From positions 1 to 55,415 of the forward strand of contig CAMWVE010000017.1 of the NCBI GenBank assembly GCA_947177685.1: a stretch of 55,415 nt of DNA, written 5' to 3'. Under the pieces are notes generated by a model. That model was not told the DNA's origin. It saw only the letters and a program-made list of their open reading frames with translations, and did no database searches. Made by a program: the position numbers and the translations under genes. This document shows positions 7,088 to 16,023 of the stretch, piece by piece; the first letter of the stretch is position 1, and each line of letters starts with the position of its first letter. This DNA is from an uncultured Porphyromonadaceae bacterium. GTDB lineage: Bacteria; Bacteroidota; Bacteroidia; Bacteroidales; Muribaculaceae.

Positions 7088-7966
7088 TTATTGCATACCT
7101 GACACAGTGGCGTCGGCATGAATTTTCTTCACCAGTCCCTGAAGAACTTTACCCGGTCCGAGTTCAACGAACTCTGTGGCACCGTCAGCGACCATGTTGC
7201 GTACGGTCTGTGTCCAGCGTACGGGGGCTGTGAGCTGTGCAATCAGATTGCCGCGGATTTCAGCAGGATCAGTGTGAGGAAGCGCATCGACATTCTGATA
7301 TACCGGACAGATGGGCGCGTGGAAATCGGTATTTGCAATTGCCTCGGCAAGTTCGGCACGGGCAGGTTCCATGCAGGGTGAATGGAAAGCACCACCCACT
7401 TTGAGGGGGAGTACACGACGTGCGCCGGCCTCGGTAAGACGTGCTGATGCAGCCTTGATGGCATCTACTTCGCCTGAGATTACAATCTGACCGGGTGAGT
7501 TGTAGTTAGCGCAAACTACCACACCGGCTATGCTGTTGCAAACATCTTCCACAACTTCGTCAGCCAGACCAAGGACAGCAGCCATAGTAGATTCTTTCAG
7601 CTCACAAGCTTTCTGCATAGCCATGGCGCGTGCAGAAACCAGTCGCAAGCCATCTTCAAAACTGAGGGCTCCGGCTGCTACAAGTGCTGAAAATTCACCG
7701 AGCGAGTGACCGGCAACCATGTCGGGGTTGAAATCGGCGCCGAGAGTTTTGGCAAGAATAACTGAATGGAGGAATATGGCAGGCTGAGTGACACGGGTCT
7801 GACGGAGATCTTCGTCAGTGCCGTCAAACATGAGGTCAGTGATGCGGAAGCCCAGAATTTCATTGGCTTTCTCAAACATGTCGTGCGCTACTGGATTGTT
7901 CTCGTAGAGGTCTTTGCCCATGCCTACGAATTGAGCGCCCTGTCCGGGGAATACAAATGCTTTCAT
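7088..7966 (-). CDS. fabD: Malonyl-CoA:ACP transacylase
   Basis: Moves malonyl from CoA to acyl carrier protein to feed fatty acid elongation in the cytoplasm. The start is the ATG at 7966, giving MKAFVFPGQGAQ, the usual FabD N terminus; the frame extends 19 codons further up, but that stretch is not FabD-like and overlaps the -7 box at 8001-8008. The protein is 292 residues, normal for the family. The nucleophile Ser is in GHSLGEF (about residue 88), the active-site Arg lies in the RAMAMQ segment (about 111-116), and the catalytic His is in GGAFHSP. It stands as a single-gene unit with its own promoter and a terminator at 6965-7000. Confidence 0.96.
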   Translation of the reverse strand: MKAFVFPGQGAQFVGMGKDLYENNPVAHDMFEKANEILGFRITDLMFDGTDEDLRQTRVTQPAIFLHSVILAKTLGADFNPDMVAGHSLGEFSALVAAGALSFEDGLRLVSARAMAMQKACELKESTMAAVLGLADEVVEDVCNSIAGVVVCANYNSPGQIVISGEVDAIKAASARLTEAGARRVLPLKVGGAFHSPCMEPARAELAEAIANTDFHAPICPVYQNVDALPHTDPAEIRGNLIAQLTAPVRWTQTVRNMVADGATEFVELGPGKVLQGLVKKIHADATVSGMQ

Positions 7967-8000
7967 TTTGTTTCTTTTTTCAATTTCTGTTTTTCGGACG

Positions 8001-8008
8001 CAAAGATA
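8001..8008 (-). promoter_or_regulatory. -7 box of fabD
   Basis: TATCTTTG on the minus strand, 34 nt before the fabD ATG at 7966. It argues for the shorter FabD start. The -33 region is not clear. Confidence 0.55.
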
Positions 8009-8052
8009 AGTAATAATTTTCAATTACGGAAATTTTTCGTGAATTAAGATCC

Positions 8053-8071
8053 CGTTCCCCAATATTTGTTA
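8053..8071 (-). repeat. 19-bp dispersed repeat, minus-strand copy
   Basis: TAACAAATATTGGGGAACG on the minus strand is identical to 20969-20987 on the plus strand. The surrounding 8040-8150 is non-coding and includes a CTGCGG/CCGCAG pairing (about 8092 and 8131) that could fold. No gene is visible in 7967-8220. Confidence 0.65.
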
Positions 8072-8155
8072 ACGCTGGAGGCTAAGAGAAAGCTGCGGAT
8101 GTTTAACTAAGCGTCCTTACACTTCGGAAGCCGCAGTGGGAGCATATAAATGCAT

Positions 8156-8192
8156 CAAGAGGTTGTGTCAAAACTTGTGACACAACCTCTTG
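8156..8192 (-). terminator. Terminator of the DUF6242-bamA-ompH operon
   Basis: A 15-bp perfect inverted repeat (8156-8170 with 8178-8192) encloses a 7-nt loop, 28 nt after the stop of the last ompH gene. Its plus-strand arm contains AGAGGTTGTGTCAAAA (8158-8173), shared with one mismatch by the terminator at 55361. The T tract on the minus side is poor. Confidence 0.75.
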
Positions 8193-8220
8193 AAGGTTAT
8201 AGCTTTGGGATTTCGAAGAA

Positions 8221-8733
8221 TCAGATTTGAGTGTCCAACAGCGCGTCCTTCACGGCATCGGTAACATCCTCAACCTGAGTGTTGTAGAACAGGGGATCAT
8301 CAATGGGGAAGATGAAAGTGTAGCCTTCCTCGACACCGACCTTACGGATTGCCTGACGAACACGTTCCTTGATGGGTTCGAGCAACTCGCGTTCCTGACG
8401 CTGAATGTCATCATCGGCAGTCATGAGGAACTGCTGGGCACGTTTCTGCATGTTCTGCAGCTCCTGCACACGGCGCTCCTTGATGGTTTCGGCAAGTCCG
8501 GGCTGACGGTTCAAGACCTGAATTTCTTCAAATTTCTTGTCGATGTCAGCGGTCATGCGGTTATACTCCTCTTTGTACTGACGCGAAGTCTCGGCAATCT
8601 GAGTTGTCACCAGAGTGTAGTCAGTCAGTGATTCGAGAACAGCCTTCTCATCAACAACGGCAAAGCGCGCTGTCTGGGCTGCAGCAAGCATGGGCACTGC
8701 AAGCGCAATGGCTACGAAAATTCGTTTGAGCAT
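8221..8733 (-). CDS. OmpH/Skp family periplasmic chaperone, third copy
   Basis: 170 residues: signal peptide (about 1-19, ending AAAQ), a beta-strand start (ARFAVVDEKAVLESL), a long charged coiled coil (about 40-135) and a closing beta segment (YTFIFPIDD). This is the Skp jellyfish plan: trimers hold unfolded outer-membrane proteins in the periplasm for BamA. It is the last and most diverged of three consecutive copies and ends the operon. The K-V-G-x-x-E-G-Y stretch before the last strand is the family hallmark. Confidence 0.88.
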   Translation of the reverse strand: MLKRIFVAIALAVPMLAAAQTARFAVVDEKAVLESLTDYTLVTTQIAETSRQYKEEYNRMTADIDKKFEEIQVLNRQPGLAETIKERRVQELQNMQKRAQQFLMTADDDIQRQERELLEPIKERVRQAIRKVGVEEGYTFIFPIDDPLFYNTQVEDVTDAVKDALLDTQI

Positions 8734-8771
8734 GTTGGACTGTATGAACTGTTAAGTAGGTTTGGAACTGC

Positions 8772-9272
8772 TTATTTCGCTAATTTCTCTTTAACGAGAG
8801 GATTAACGTCGAGAACGTCAGCGCTCATGTAGATGAAAGCACCGGTGGGAAGGATGCAGGTGAGACCTTTTTCCTGACCTACAGCCTGAGCTGCTTTCTG
8901 AACTTTGTCAACGATGGGAGCCATCAGTTCCTGTTCCTGCTGCTGGAGACGCTGGTCGTAGGTCTGAGCGGTCTGCTGAATTTTCTGTGACATTTCGTTG
9001 AGAGCCTGTTCACGACGTTCGAGCATAGCTGCGGGAGTGGTGGCATCTTCTTTGAGTTTGTTGTAATCATCGAAAGCTCGCTGTGCTTCTTCCTGAAGGC
9101 TGCGGAGGTCAGCCTGATATTTTTCCTGCGATGCTTTCAGGGTGTTCTGTGCTTCAGTAAACTCAGGTGTTTCAGTTACGAGAGTCTGAAGGTCAATAAC
9201 ACCGATTTTAACTTGTGCTGCAACTGAGAGAGGGAGTGCAATGAGAATTGCGATCAGAATTTTCTTAATCAT
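8772..9272 (-). CDS. OmpH/Skp family periplasmic chaperone, second copy
   Basis: 166 residues with a signal peptide (about 1-19, ending SVAAQ), KIGVIDLQTLV as the first strand, a Gln/Glu-rich coiled coil (about 38-125) and a final strand near GLTCILPTGAFIYMSADVLDVNP. Skp-like role as above. It lies 19 nt after the first copy and 38 nt before the third, all on one transcript with bamA. The VDVNPLV-type ending (here LDVNPLV) is typical of Bacteroidota OmpH. Confidence 0.9.
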   Translation of the reverse strand: MIKKILIAILIALPLSVAAQVKIGVIDLQTLVTETPEFTEAQNTLKASQEKYQADLRSLQEEAQRAFDDYNKLKEDATTPAAMLERREQALNEMSQKIQQTAQTYDQRLQQQEQELMAPIVDKVQKAAQAVGQEKGLTCILPTGAFIYMSADVLDVNPLVKEKLAK

Positions 9273-9291
9273 TGTATTTAGTTTTATTTAA

Positions 9292-9807
9292 TTAATTTGC
9301 ATATCCGAGTTTTGCGAGTACTTCGTTCGAGATGTCGACACGCGGTGAGGCATAAATGATGTTGGCTGACGAAGCACGGTCAAAAATGACCTGATAGCCA
9401 CGTTCTTCCGATACTTTCTTGACAGCGTTGTAGATATCGTCCTGAATGGGCTTTATCAGTGTCTGACGTTTTTTGTAAAGTTCACCTTCCGGACCGAAAT
9501 ATTTGTAGCGGAGTTCCTTAGCCTCGTTTTCCTTAGCCATGATCTCCTCTTCTTTTTTCTTTTTCTGGTCATCGGTGAGGAATACTCGTTCCGACTGATA
9601 GTTCTTATAAAGTGTCTCAGCCTCTTTCGAAAGGTTTTCAACCTCCTTCTGCCAGCGTTGCGACAGCTGATTCAGCTGCTCGTTTGCCATTTCGTATGAG
9701 GGAACGCTCTTGAGGATATATTCCATGTCAATGAGCGCGAACTTCTGCGCGGATGCTCCGAAGATTGACCCGCAGATGATGCAGAGTGTAAATATGAGTT
9801 TCTTCAT
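9292..9807 (-). CDS. OmpH/Skp family periplasmic chaperone, first copy
   Basis: 171 residues from the ATG at 9807. The frame opens further upstream, but there it overlaps bamA and is not signal-peptide-like, whereas MKKLIFTLCIICGSIFGASA is a clean signal peptide. After it come KFALIDMEYILKSVPSY, a Lys/Glu-rich coiled coil (about 50-140) and a closing beta part with YQVIFDRASSANIIYASPRVDIS. It lies 56 nt after bamA, the usual place of ompH in Bacteroidota. Confidence 0.92.
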   Translation of the reverse strand: MKKLIFTLCIICGSIFGASAQKFALIDMEYILKSVPSYEMANEQLNQLSQRWQKEVENLSKEAETLYKNYQSERVFLTDDQKKKKEEEIMAKENEAKELRYKYFGPEGELYKKRQTLIKPIQDDIYNAVKKVSEERGYQVIFDRASSANIIYASPRVDISNEVLAKLGYAN

Positions 9808-9863
9808 TATGTTCAGTTTTAAAGGGTTCAACTTTATATTAGACAATCGAGGGCTGAAATGGT

Positions 9864-12494
9864 TTAAAATTCCTGTCCGAGAATGAAGTGGAAGTGTGAA
9901 CCGCCACGCTGACCGAACACCTTGTCGAAACCGTAAGCCCAGTCGATACCCATCATACCCACCATAGGCAGATAGATGCGGACACCGGCACCGGCACTTC
10001 GCTTGAGCTCGAAGGGTGAGAAGTTGCGGACGTGGGTCCAAGCGTTACCTGCTTCCACGAAGGTCAGACCATAGATGGTTGTGGTGGGCTGGAGCATGAA
10101 CGGGAAGTGGAGTTCCATGCCGATGCGGCTGTATGCGTAGCCCTCACGACCCCAAGGAGTGAACTGACCGTTGTCATAACCGCGGAGTGCGATGGTTTCT
10201 GTCGCGTAGGTGTAAGAGCCTGACATGCCGTCGCCACCCACATAGAATGTCTCGAAGGGTGATTTGAGCCATTTGTTGTAACTTCCGAGCAAACCTACAT
10301 CGGCACGGGTCATGAGCACGAGTGTCCACTTACCGTCGACATCGGTCAGAGGTGTGTAGGTGCGCGACTTGAAGCGGAGTTTCCAGTATTCAATCCACTG
10401 ATAGAGCTGCTTTTTGGACTCCGTGGTGTTCTCGTTGTAAAGCTTCTCCCAGTTGCGTCCGGGCGAGAAGAGTGATGCCGGCGGAGTCATAGAGAGATTA
10501 AGCGAGAATGTTGAACCGCTGCGGGTGTAAAGCGGGTTGTCGATTGAGTTTCGTGCCAGAGTAAGACCGAGCACCAGAGCGTTTGAAGTACCGTTGTTCA
10601 TATAATAAAGATACTCCCAGTTCTTAAGGTAATAGTAGTTGTAGGAAAGCTCGGCGGTGAATGTGAAGTAGTCGTCGGGCCAGCTCAAACGTTTACCGAA
10701 TCCAACGGTGATACCTGCCATCTGAAGAACCTTGTTGGGGTCGTAGGCATTCTGGATGGAGTTCTGGTAATAGTCGTTGTACATTGAGCTTCCCCAGTTA
10801 CCCAAACCACTGTAAAGATAGGGGTTTGACCAAGTAGAGTTGTAATATGACGAGTTCACGCCGGTCTGACGGCTGTAGTAGGCGCTGACACTTAAAGAGT
10901 TAGGACGTTTGCCACCGAACCATGGGTCGAGGAACGAAACGGAGTAAGCCTGATAGTAACGGGCATTGGTCTGAGCCGAAATAGTGAATGTCTGACCTTC
11001 GCCCTGCGGTATCAGTCCCTTGTAAGTGCTTGGGTGCAGCAGGTTCTTGATTGAGAAGTTGGTGAACTTAAGGGCAAGTTTACCGATGATACCGGTCTGA
11101 CCCCAACCCATAGAGAACTCAATCTGGTCGTTAGCTTTTGAGGTGAGGTTGAAGATGATGTCAACCGTACCGTTCTCTTCGTTGGGTTCAGGGCGGATAT
11201 CCATTGATTCAGGGTCGAAATGACCTGTCTGAGCGATTTCACGAGCCGAACGCATCAGGGTCTGCTTGCTGAACAGTTCGCCGGGACGCACACGCAGCTC
11301 ACGACGGATAACCTTCTCATAAAGGCGGTCGTTACCATTGATTACCACACGGTTGATTTTTGCCTGCGGACCTTCGAACATACGCATTTCCAGTTCTATT
11401 GAGTCACCATGAACGTTTTTCTCGATGGGAACAAGCTGATAGAACAGATAACCACGGTCCATGTAGAGGTTCGACACCGCGTCCTCATCCTCGCTGGTGC
11501 GTTTGTTCAGACGTTTCTGATTGTAGACCTCGCCGGGTTTAATGTTCAGCACATCGTTAAGGAAATCGGTGGTAAACACTGTGTTACCCACCCAGTCAAT
11601 ACCTGAGATGTAGTATTTTTTACCTTCCTCCAAGTCGATGTACACGTCAACGGTCTTGTCGTCATATTTAGCCACGCTGTCAGCCACAATTTTGGCGTCG
11701 CGATAACCTTTTTCGTTATATTTTTCGATGATTCGGTTGAGGTCGTCATGATAATCGCTCTCCACGAACTTCTTCTGCTTGAACAAGTTGCGCAGTTTGC
11801 CTTTTTCGTTGGTCTTTTTCATGGCGCTCTTCACATCCTGATCAGTAAACACCTCGTTACCGTCGATGTAGATTTTGTGCACCTTGACCTTGTCATGCTT
11901 GTCAACAGTTATGTCGACGATCATTTCGTTCTTGTTTGAGAGATCCTCGCGGAGGTTGATTTTAACATCGGCGTTACCGAAACCCTTGTCAGCATAGTAT
12001 TTACGGATGATAGCTTCCGCACGGTTGACAATGTTCTGGGTTATCTGGTTACCCTTCATGAGCTGAAGTCGTTCCTGAATATCATCACGCTCACCTTTCT
12101 TCATGCCTATGTAATTGATTTCCGAGATGCGGGGCTGAGTTCTGAGGTTCAGACGGAGCCATGCGCGGTTTCCGAGAGTTTTCACAACTTCGACCTGCAC
12201 CTGCGAGAACAGTCCCTGACGCATGAGGCGCTTCACTGCGCTGTTGATTTCCGAACCGGGAATATCTACCATCATGCCATCCTTGAGACCGGCATACTGG
12301 AGAATGATGTCATCATCGTAGTTAGGGGCACCTGTCACTTCGATGTCGACAATCTCGTAGGTTCGCGGCATGCCGGAGAAAATCACCGGCGGATTGAATA
12401 TGGTGTCAGTCTGCGCCGACGCCCCGAAAAAGAGTCCGGCAATCAATGTGATGAGTATTGTTAACTTATAGCGCATGAGTGATTGGGTTTTCAT
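9864..12494 (-). CDS. bamA: Outer-membrane protein assembly factor BamA
   Basis: 876 residues: signal peptide (about 1-27, ending GASAQ), five POTRA domains (about 45-470) and a 16-strand Omp85 barrel (about 480-876) ending in Phe (HFHFILGQEF), as required of the beta signal. ALRGYDNG is the conserved RG(F/Y) of barrel loop 6. It inserts beta-barrel proteins into the outer membrane. The length is somewhat above E. coli BamA (810) because of insertions in the barrel loops (many Tyr/Asn/Ser around residues 555-620). It sits between uppS (14 nt) and three ompH genes, so chaperone and insertase are co-produced. A second in-frame ATG at 12476 is also a possible start. Confidence 0.96.
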   Translation of the reverse strand: MKTQSLMRYKLTILITLIAGLFFGASAQTDTIFNPPVIFSGMPRTYEIVDIEVTGAPNYDDDIILQYAGLKDGMMVDIPGSEINSAVKRLMRQGLFSQVQVEVVKTLGNRAWLRLNLRTQPRISEINYIGMKKGERDDIQERLQLMKGNQITQNIVNRAEAIIRKYYADKGFGNADVKINLREDLSNKNEMIVDITVDKHDKVKVHKIYIDGNEVFTDQDVKSAMKKTNEKGKLRNLFKQKKFVESDYHDDLNRIIEKYNEKGYRDAKIVADSVAKYDDKTVDVYIDLEEGKKYYISGIDWVGNTVFTTDFLNDVLNIKPGEVYNQKRLNKRTSEDEDAVSNLYMDRGYLFYQLVPIEKNVHGDSIELEMRMFEGPQAKINRVVINGNDRLYEKVIRRELRVRPGELFSKQTLMRSAREIAQTGHFDPESMDIRPEPNEENGTVDIIFNLTSKANDQIEFSMGWGQTGIIGKLALKFTNFSIKNLLHPSTYKGLIPQGEGQTFTISAQTNARYYQAYSVSFLDPWFGGKRPNSLSVSAYYSRQTGVNSSYYNSTWSNPYLYSGLGNWGSSMYNDYYQNSIQNAYDPNKVLQMAGITVGFGKRLSWPDDYFTFTAELSYNYYYLKNWEYLYYMNNGTSNALVLGLTLARNSIDNPLYTRSGSTFSLNLSMTPPASLFSPGRNWEKLYNENTTESKKQLYQWIEYWKLRFKSRTYTPLTDVDGKWTLVLMTRADVGLLGSYNKWLKSPFETFYVGGDGMSGSYTYATETIALRGYDNGQFTPWGREGYAYSRIGMELHFPFMLQPTTTIYGLTFVEAGNAWTHVRNFSPFELKRSAGAGVRIYLPMVGMMGIDWAYGFDKVFGQRGGSHFHFILGQEF

Positions 12495-12508
12495 GAAGGA
12501 TAGTCAAT

Positions 12509-13258
12509 TTATGATTTTCTTACCTGTTCTCCGGTCAATCCGAAGCGGCGTTCACGTTTTTGGAAGTGTGCCACGGCGTTGCAGAAATCGAGCTTTGAAA
12601 AAACAGGCCAGAATGTGTCAGTTACATATATTTCAGAGTAAGCTATCTGCCACAGCAGGAAGTTGCTTACGCGGAGATCGCCACCGGTGCGTATCAGCAG
12701 GTCAGGATCAGGCATGAACGAGGTAACCAGATTTTCCTTAATCGTGCGGTCAGTTATCTGCTCCGGTTCAAGCGTTCCCTCCTTCACCTTGACTGCTATG
12801 CGGCGCATGGTGTCAGTAAGTTCCCAACGCGAGGAGTAGCTGATGGCAAGGCAAAGCGTAAGCCCTGTTGAGCGTGATGTATCGGCGATGCAACGGTCGA
12901 GACACTCGATGGCGAATTGCGGCATGCGCGATGTGTCGCCAATCAGAGCGAGTCGGACGTTATTGCGTATGAGGTCAGGAGTCTCGCGCTCGATAGCCGT
13001 TGCAATCAGGTTCATGAGCGTGTCGACCTCCTGCTGAGGACGATTCCAGTTTTCGGTGGAGAAAGCATAGAGCGTGAGATATTTCACCCCGAGTTGCGAA
13101 GCGATTTCAGTGATCTGGCGGACGGTGTCGACCCCCCGCACATGTCCTGCCGAGCGGTCCAGACCCTGCTTTTGCGCCCATCTGCCGTTGCCGTCCATGA
13201 TGATAGCCACATGCTCCGGAATATTACCGGTCTTTAGTTCACTGATTATCGTATCCAT
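12509..13258 (-). CDS. uppS: Undecaprenyl diphosphate synthase (cis-prenyltransferase)
   Basis: 249 residues. Adds eight isoprene units to farnesyl diphosphate to give the C55 carrier for peptidoglycan and O-antigen. Family regions are complete: IIMDGNGRWA with the key Asp at about 22, the SAGH.RG region, LTLYAFSTENW, and the C-terminal DLLIRTGGDLRVSNFLLWQIAYSE with the diphosphate-binding Arg pair. The start gives MDTIISELKTGNIPEHVAIIMDG. It is 3 nt after the DUF6089 gene and 14 nt before bamA. Confidence 0.97.
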   Translation of the reverse strand: MDTIISELKTGNIPEHVAIIMDGNGRWAQKQGLDRSAGHVRGVDTVRQITEIASQLGVKYLTLYAFSTENWNRPQQEVDTLMNLIATAIERETPDLIRNNVRLALIGDTSRMPQFAIECLDRCIADTSRSTGLTLCLAISYSSRWELTDTMRRIAVKVKEGTLEPEQITDRTIKENLVTSFMPDPDLLIRTGGDLRVSNFLLWQIAYSEIYVTDTFWPVFSKLDFCNAVAHFQKRERRFGLTGEQVRKS

Positions 13259-13261
13259 TGC

Positions 13262-13942
13262 TTAATCAACATAATGACAGGTGGAGCAACGTTCGCCGAA
13301 CTCGTAGGTGACGCTCACCGAAATGTTGCTGTACCAGTCTGTATTCTTGAGAAACGAGCTTTTGATTCCATAAAGGTCATTTAGCTGTTTCCCATCTATT
13401 TTATCACTGAAATTTTTTGTCATTGTAAACTCCAAGCCTACGTTCCAGCGTTCGCGCGGTTTGTATTTCACTCCGAAACCCAACGGAATGTTTGGTGCCA
13501 CGGCACTCTCGCCGTCGCAAACCGCAAGCGACACACCGATGCCGGCTGTCAGATAGGGAGTCCATTTCCGCAGACGCTTGTAGGTCTCGCCCACCCCGTA
13601 GGGAAAGAAATTGAACTCATAGCGCACGCCGAGGTCATAGACCTGCGAATTGAAACTGTACTCCATGGCATCGGGGAGCACATTCTCCATGTCAGAACTG
13701 TTGCCGCTGAGCGACAGCGTGTTGAACACTCCGCGGAACGCCATCCGCACATTGGGAATATAACGGGCGCTCACTCCGGCTGAGAAACCGGGGTGCTTGA
13801 ATATGTTACTGGTGTTGGCATCGCCCAGATAGCCGCTCATACCTATCTGTCCGCCCATGTCGAACTTGTACTTGGCTTCCTGACCAAGCACCGCCGAAGT
13901 TGCGGCGAACATCATGACTATAATGAGCAGACAGTTTTTCAA
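13262..13942 (-). CDS. DUF6089 family outer-membrane barrel-like protein
   Basis: A secreted beta-rich protein with signal peptide MKNCLLIIVMMFAATSAVLG followed by Gln, then repeated amphipathic strands (YKFDMGGQIGMSGYLGD, YLTAGIGVSLAV, WNVGLEFTMTKNF, NISVSVTYEFG). I chose the TTG at 13942, 11 nt after the previous stop, because it starts exactly at the signal peptide. The longer frame, also from a TTG (13999), would overlap the preceding gene by 46 nt. That gives 226 residues. DUF6089 next to uppS and bamA is a recurring order in Bacteroidota, so a role in outer-membrane biogenesis is likely but unproven. Confidence 0.82.
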   Translation of the reverse strand: MKNCLLIIVMMFAATSAVLGQEAKYKFDMGGQIGMSGYLGDANTSNIFKHPGFSAGVSARYIPNVRMAFRGVFNTLSLSGNSSDMENVLPDAMEYSFNSQVYDLGVRYEFNFFPYGVGETYKRLRKWTPYLTAGIGVSLAVCDGESAVAPNIPLGFGVKYKPRERWNVGLEFTMTKNFSDKIDGKQLNDLYGIKSSFLKNTDWYSNISVSVTYEFGERCSTCHYVD

Positions 13943-13953
13943 GGGGAACTCTT

Positions 13954-15456
13954 TTACTGGATTGGCTTGAATGACAGACGGTTTATCACTCCGCGCCAAA
14001 CGGTGTTATAAATCTGATAGTTCTCGTTGTAGCCCCCATACCTATATATATAAGGTATGGTCCATTCAGTCACCGGTGTGACGGCGCGGCTGACAGGAGC
14101 TTCAATAAAGAGCCATGAGGGGAGCGCCGGAGAGGGATAGGACTGCCATCCGTCAGCTGCCCGTGACTTCTCGAGATAAGGCATCACAAAGCACTGCGCG
14201 TCAAACATTCCGGGGATATAGTCGGGAAGCTGCATCAGTTGCGGAGCCTTGGTCCAGTTGTAACCAAGGTCGTATGACATCCATGTATCGCGGTTGAACG
14301 TGCGGTCAGCCTTCATGCCGCCGACAGCCACAATCACCGGTTTTGTGACCGGTTTCCATGTCACGGTGTCAGTGCGCACATAGTCGTATGCGAAGAGCGA
14401 GTAGCCCTCGGCTGCCGGAATAGGCTTTTTGGATATGAGCGCCCACTGCGAACCATCGTAACACCATGTGTAACCGCCCCGGTTGCCATCTTTGTCAACA
14501 CCACCTACCATAACGCTCACCGATTTCTGTGACCATTCGGTGCTGTAATGAACCATCTGACTGGCACCTCTGACGGGGAAGTGATCGGGTGCTACAGCCT
14601 GATTCTGTGAGGGATAGCTACATGTGTAGTATTCGTTACCAATACGTTTCACGCCCAGAAGCTGATTTTTTTGACCGCCAATGAGCGAGAACCATCCGGA
14701 ATCGTTTTTCTGCCATGTCTCACCATCAGCGCTGCTATAGAGATTTCCCGCACCATCGAGAATGTAAAGTTTATCATCGGTAGATGCAAACGAATTCACA
14801 TCAGGAGTAAAGCCAAACTCAACCTTGCTGATTTTCTCCGCACCAGCCGAGGGATCCGTCTGCCATGCGAGGGCATAACCGTCTGCACCGTTGGAGGTGA
14901 GGGTGATTACGCGGTCACCGAACTTAACTGATTTCTGTTCAACCGGAACCTGATAAAGCGAGGGAAGGTTACGACGGGCGTAACGGTTCCAATAGAGCGA
15001 GTCAGGTTTCATTTTGTGAACGTTTACCTTGATTTCATAGTCGCGGGTCACGGTGCCGTCAAGTGAAACTATGTGGAAATTGACCGGTCCGTTAGCGAAG
15101 TTGATGCTGTCAGTTGAGTTTTTCAGATAGTTGACCGTGGTGTCACGTCCGCTGTCGCTCCGGAACGAGAGTTCTGCAATCGAAGAACCAACGGTGGTGA
15201 TATTCACCACCAGTTTATTGACCTTGGTGTGTATCGGCAGCGAGTCAGCATTGTAGATTTTTGCATTCTGCAAGTCCACTGAGAAAAAAACGGAGTCAAG
15301 GTTGTTGAGAACGTGCTCGTTCGGCTCAAGTGAGAATGAGCGCACTGCCACGCTGGTCATGGCGTAGCCTACATCCGGATCATCCGAACTGCTGTTACAT
15401 GAAACTGTAAACAACGACAATGCCACGCAGCAGATTATAGCGAATTTCTTAATCAT
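13954..15456 (-). CDS. DUF6242 family lipoprotein
   Basis: 500 residues with a lipobox (LFTVSC, Cys at about 20) followed by NSSSDDPD, an acidic export signal typical of Bacteroidota surface or outer-membrane lipoproteins. An N-terminal Ig-like region (about 35-160) precedes a propeller-like part with repeated W-rich blades (SADGETWQKND, YTWCYDGSQWALIS, TWMSYDLGYNWTKAP). The repeats resemble sialidase/BNR-type blades but lack a catalytic set I can identify. It is the first gene of the uppS-bamA-ompH operon. Function unknown. Confidence 0.85.
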   Translation of the reverse strand: MIKKFAIICCVALSLFTVSCNSSSDDPDVGYAMTSVAVRSFSLEPNEHVLNNLDSVFFSVDLQNAKIYNADSLPIHTKVNKLVVNITTVGSSIAELSFRSDSGRDTTVNYLKNSTDSINFANGPVNFHIVSLDGTVTRDYEIKVNVHKMKPDSLYWNRYARRNLPSLYQVPVEQKSVKFGDRVITLTSNGADGYALAWQTDPSAGAEKISKVEFGFTPDVNSFASTDDKLYILDGAGNLYSSADGETWQKNDSGWFSLIGGQKNQLLGVKRIGNEYYTCSYPSQNQAVAPDHFPVRGASQMVHYSTEWSQKSVSVMVGGVDKDGNRGGYTWCYDGSQWALISKKPIPAAEGYSLFAYDYVRTDTVTWKPVTKPVIVAVGGMKADRTFNRDTWMSYDLGYNWTKAPQLMQLPDYIPGMFDAQCFVMPYLEKSRAADGWQSYPSPALPSWLFIEAPVSRAVTPVTEWTIPYIYRYGGYNENYQIYNTVWRGVINRLSFKPIQ

Positions 15457-15492
15457 AAGAACAAGTAATCAATCAAAAATTGTTTCAAGATG

Positions 15493-15527
15493 CAAAGATA
15501 CTAATTTTTTATAAATACGCCATCAAA
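15493..15527 (-). promoter_or_regulatory. Promoter of the DUF6242-uppS-bamA-ompH operon
   Basis: Minus strand: TTTG (15527-15524), 23-nt spacer, TATCTTTG (15500-15493), 36 nt before the DUF6242 ATG. The spacer is slightly long, but the -7 box is perfect. Confidence 0.6.
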
Positions 15528-15973
15528 ATATCGCGCATAAATAATAAATAATAGTAACCGCACCATTTCACGACACAAAATTATAATTATCTTTTAAAAT
15601 TTACAAAGCATGTCAGATTATTTAAGAACCTTTGGTGCAAAAAATGTTAACAAAAAAAAGTTAATTTGTAGGGTCCACCACGGTTGCTAAACCAAGGATA
15701 ATACATTATTCTACAAAATGTTAACCACGCCAGTACGTCATCTAATGTATCCTTCGGTAAAGTAAAATAATCTTCTGAAACAGCACTTTTAATAAACAAA
15801 GTTTAACGTAGTGGCGATCATGATCAGCCACGCTGACACCATCAACCTCCACGTTGCCTGAAAACCGATTGAACAAGCCTCTATACCCGGTGCCGCGTTT
15901 AGTTAAAAAATATAAATAATTCCAATACAAACTTAAACACCGAACTTTCCGGCTCGATTTGTTGTAATTTTAT

Positions 15974-15981
15974 TAACTTTG
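15974..15981 (+). promoter_or_regulatory. -7 box of the acyltransferase-tex operon
   Basis: TAACTTTG with start near 15987 and a leader of about 37 nt. A TTTG at 15958-15961 is too close for a standard -33 element. Confidence 0.5.
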
Positions 15982-16023
15982 TAGTCACAAACCCTTCGGG
16001 GAAATAAATCATGTATCTGCAGA

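Larger units (their letters stand above)
15457..16023. other. AT-rich intergenic region between divergent operons
   Basis: 567 bp with no convincing gene. It holds the -7 boxes of the two divergent operons (15493-15500 and 15974-15981), poly-A/T tracts around 15500-15660, and a GTAGGGTCCACCACGG stretch (about 15668) that faintly recalls the palindrome at 27335-27360. A 62-codon minus frame at 15742-15930 has no start context or recognisable product. Confidence 0.6.

Noticed and set aside
7967-8023. Longer FabD start with 19 extra residues
   Set aside because: The extension is not FabD-like and covers the -7 box at 8001-8008. The ATG at 7966 matches the family start.
9808-10041. Longer start for the first OmpH gene
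   Set aside because: It overlaps the bamA 3' end and hides a clean signal peptide that begins at 9807.
15665-15690. GTAGGGTCCACCACGG as another copy of the 27335 palindrome
   Set aside because: Only partial similarity and no second arm, so not counted as a copy.
15742-15930. Minus frame of 62 codons in the intergenic region
   Set aside because: No family, no promoter, composition like the surrounding non-coding DNA.
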